Below are positions 41,232-41,821 of a stretch of DNA of 41,821 nucleotides, piece after piece. Position 1 is the first letter of the stretch. Every line of letters starts with the position of its first letter. The notes beneath the pieces were generated by a model. The model worked only from the letters and a program-made list of their open reading frames with translations. It made no database searches and was not told the origin of the DNA. Origin of the DNA: Lachnospiraceae bacterium (GTDB taxonomy: Bacteria; Bacillota; Clostridia; Lachnospirales; Lachnospiraceae); the NCBI GenBank assembly GCA_024699045.1, contig JAILQK010000057.1:1-41821 (forward strand), read 5' to 3'. A program made the position numbers and the translations under genes.

Positions 41232-41821
41232 TTGAAGGGACTTATTAACAGGTTTGCCGGTGTTATCGTCGTACTGACAGGTGTCATGGCACTGATCTTT
41301 GTTATGCTCAGGATCATACCGGGCGACCCCGTGTCTGTTTTGTTAAATGAGCATGTAAGTCAGGCAACTATCGAAAGACTGACCCGGAGCATGGGGCTTG
41401 ACAAAAGCCTGCCCGAACAGTTCTTCGGTTATCTTCTCGGGGCTTTGCACGGTGACCTCGGAAACAGCTATTATATTCAAAAACCCGTATCCGGACTGAT
41501 CATGGAGGCCTTCCCTTATACGATAAAGCTCACTCTCCTTTCCGTCGCGTTTGCCTGGACTTTCGGAATAATCTCCGGTGTGATCTCCGCAATGTATAAT
41601 GACCGGTTCCTCGACTATCTTTTTCGCGGAACTGCGCTTTTGGGGATCTCTATTCCGATATTTATGGTCGCGCTTTTCCTGCAGTATGTATTTTATTACC
41701 GGCTGTCTCTTCTTCCTCTTACCTTTGATGGCAGTTTTGTTTCGCTGATACTGCCTGCGATCGCGCTTGGATGGAACAGCGCCGGGAGTGTGGCAAGGCT
41801 TATGCGTTCAAATCTTATGGA
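41232..41821 (+). CDS. ABC transporter permease, DppB/OppB type (cut by window edge)
   Basis: The reading frame opens with TTG at 41232 (AAAGGGAG about 9 bases upstream) and stays open to the window end (196 codons). The N-terminal membrane helix is followed by FVMLRIIPGDPVSVLL, the hallmark of DppB-type permeases, then LDKSLPEQFFGYLLGALHGD with LGNSYYIQKPV, and further membrane helices. The motif LPAIALGWNSAGSVARLMRS leads into the EAA loop just at the edge. It pairs with the lipoprotein gene 15 bp upstream; a DppC-type permease and ATPases should follow outside the window. Confidence 0.9.
   Translation, partial: MKGLINRFAGVIVVLTGVMALIFVMLRIIPGDPVSVLLNEHVSQATIERLTRSMGLDKSLPEQFFGYLLGALHGDLGNSYYIQKPVSGLIMEAFPYTIKLTLLSVAFAWTFGIISGVISAMYNDRFLDYLFRGTALLGISIPIFMVALFLQYVFYYRLSLLPLTFDGSFVSLILPAIALGWNSAGSVARLMRSNLM

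Overview
The window looks like a chromosomal segment of an anaerobic Gram-positive bacterium, most likely a clostridium of the Lachnospiraceae type. This is an inference from gene content: an FtsK/SpoIIIE translocase next to formate-tetrahydrofolate ligase, a MetH without a reactivation domain, short-form LeuC, 2-hydroxyacyl-CoA dehydratase proteins with their activase, and GHKL-like domains of a kind I associate with that family. I see no rRNA, tRNA, prophage, insertion sequence or CRISPR array.

Layout. (1) 1-12,671, all minus strand: a housekeeping and amino-acid block. A membrane PH-domain protein leads into metH, ilvB and a second ilvH; an internal promoter then drives ilvH and ilvC up to a terminator. 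leuC, leuD, uppP, ftsK and fhs follow from a separate leader. (2) 12,795-15,095, plus strand: aroC and a beta-propeller lactonase, separated by a 34-bp tandem repeat. (3) 15,057-18,844, minus: a compact operon of a GH13 debranching-enzyme homologue that has lost its catalytic motifs, a TraX-family membrane protein, a DUF5662 protein, an RsbW-like ATPase and an orphan HypA. (4) 19,035-24,229, minus: a six-gene operon coding for a GcvH-like lipoyl carrier, a dihydrolipoamide dehydrogenase homologue with an NADP-type Rossmann signature, a single-domain lipoate ligase, two 2-hydroxyacyl-CoA dehydratase-family subunits and the ATP-dependent activase. No glycine-cleavage P or T protein is present. 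I consider this the best candidate for an undescribed system: a lipoyl carrier that may exchange electrons or a substrate with a dehydratase/reductase. (5) 24,360-31,316, minus: a signalling block of two hybrid histidine kinases and a diguanylate cyclase. One kinase ends in a complete DegV (fatty-acid-binding) domain. (6) 31,505-35,536, minus: an HSL-type esterase with a GHKL-like N-terminus, an AGE-family sugar isomerase and a PfkB fructokinase. (7) 35,700-39,081, minus: a polar amino-acid ABC transporter whose permease carries about two substrate-binding domains in a half-full-half order, plus an ATPase with an unusual C-terminal domain. (8) 39,558 to the end, plus: an oligopeptide/nickel-type ABC transporter (lipoprotein and a partial permease), divergent from the previous one across an intergenic region holding about 14 copies of a 13/14-bp repeat.

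A genome-wide habit shows through: short tandem repeats (13-36 bp units, 2-14 copies) sit just behind stop codons or between operons at seven places, and one of them has triplicated a stop codon. Coordinates and motifs were read by eye from the sequence. Family names rest on recognised motifs, not on a database search.
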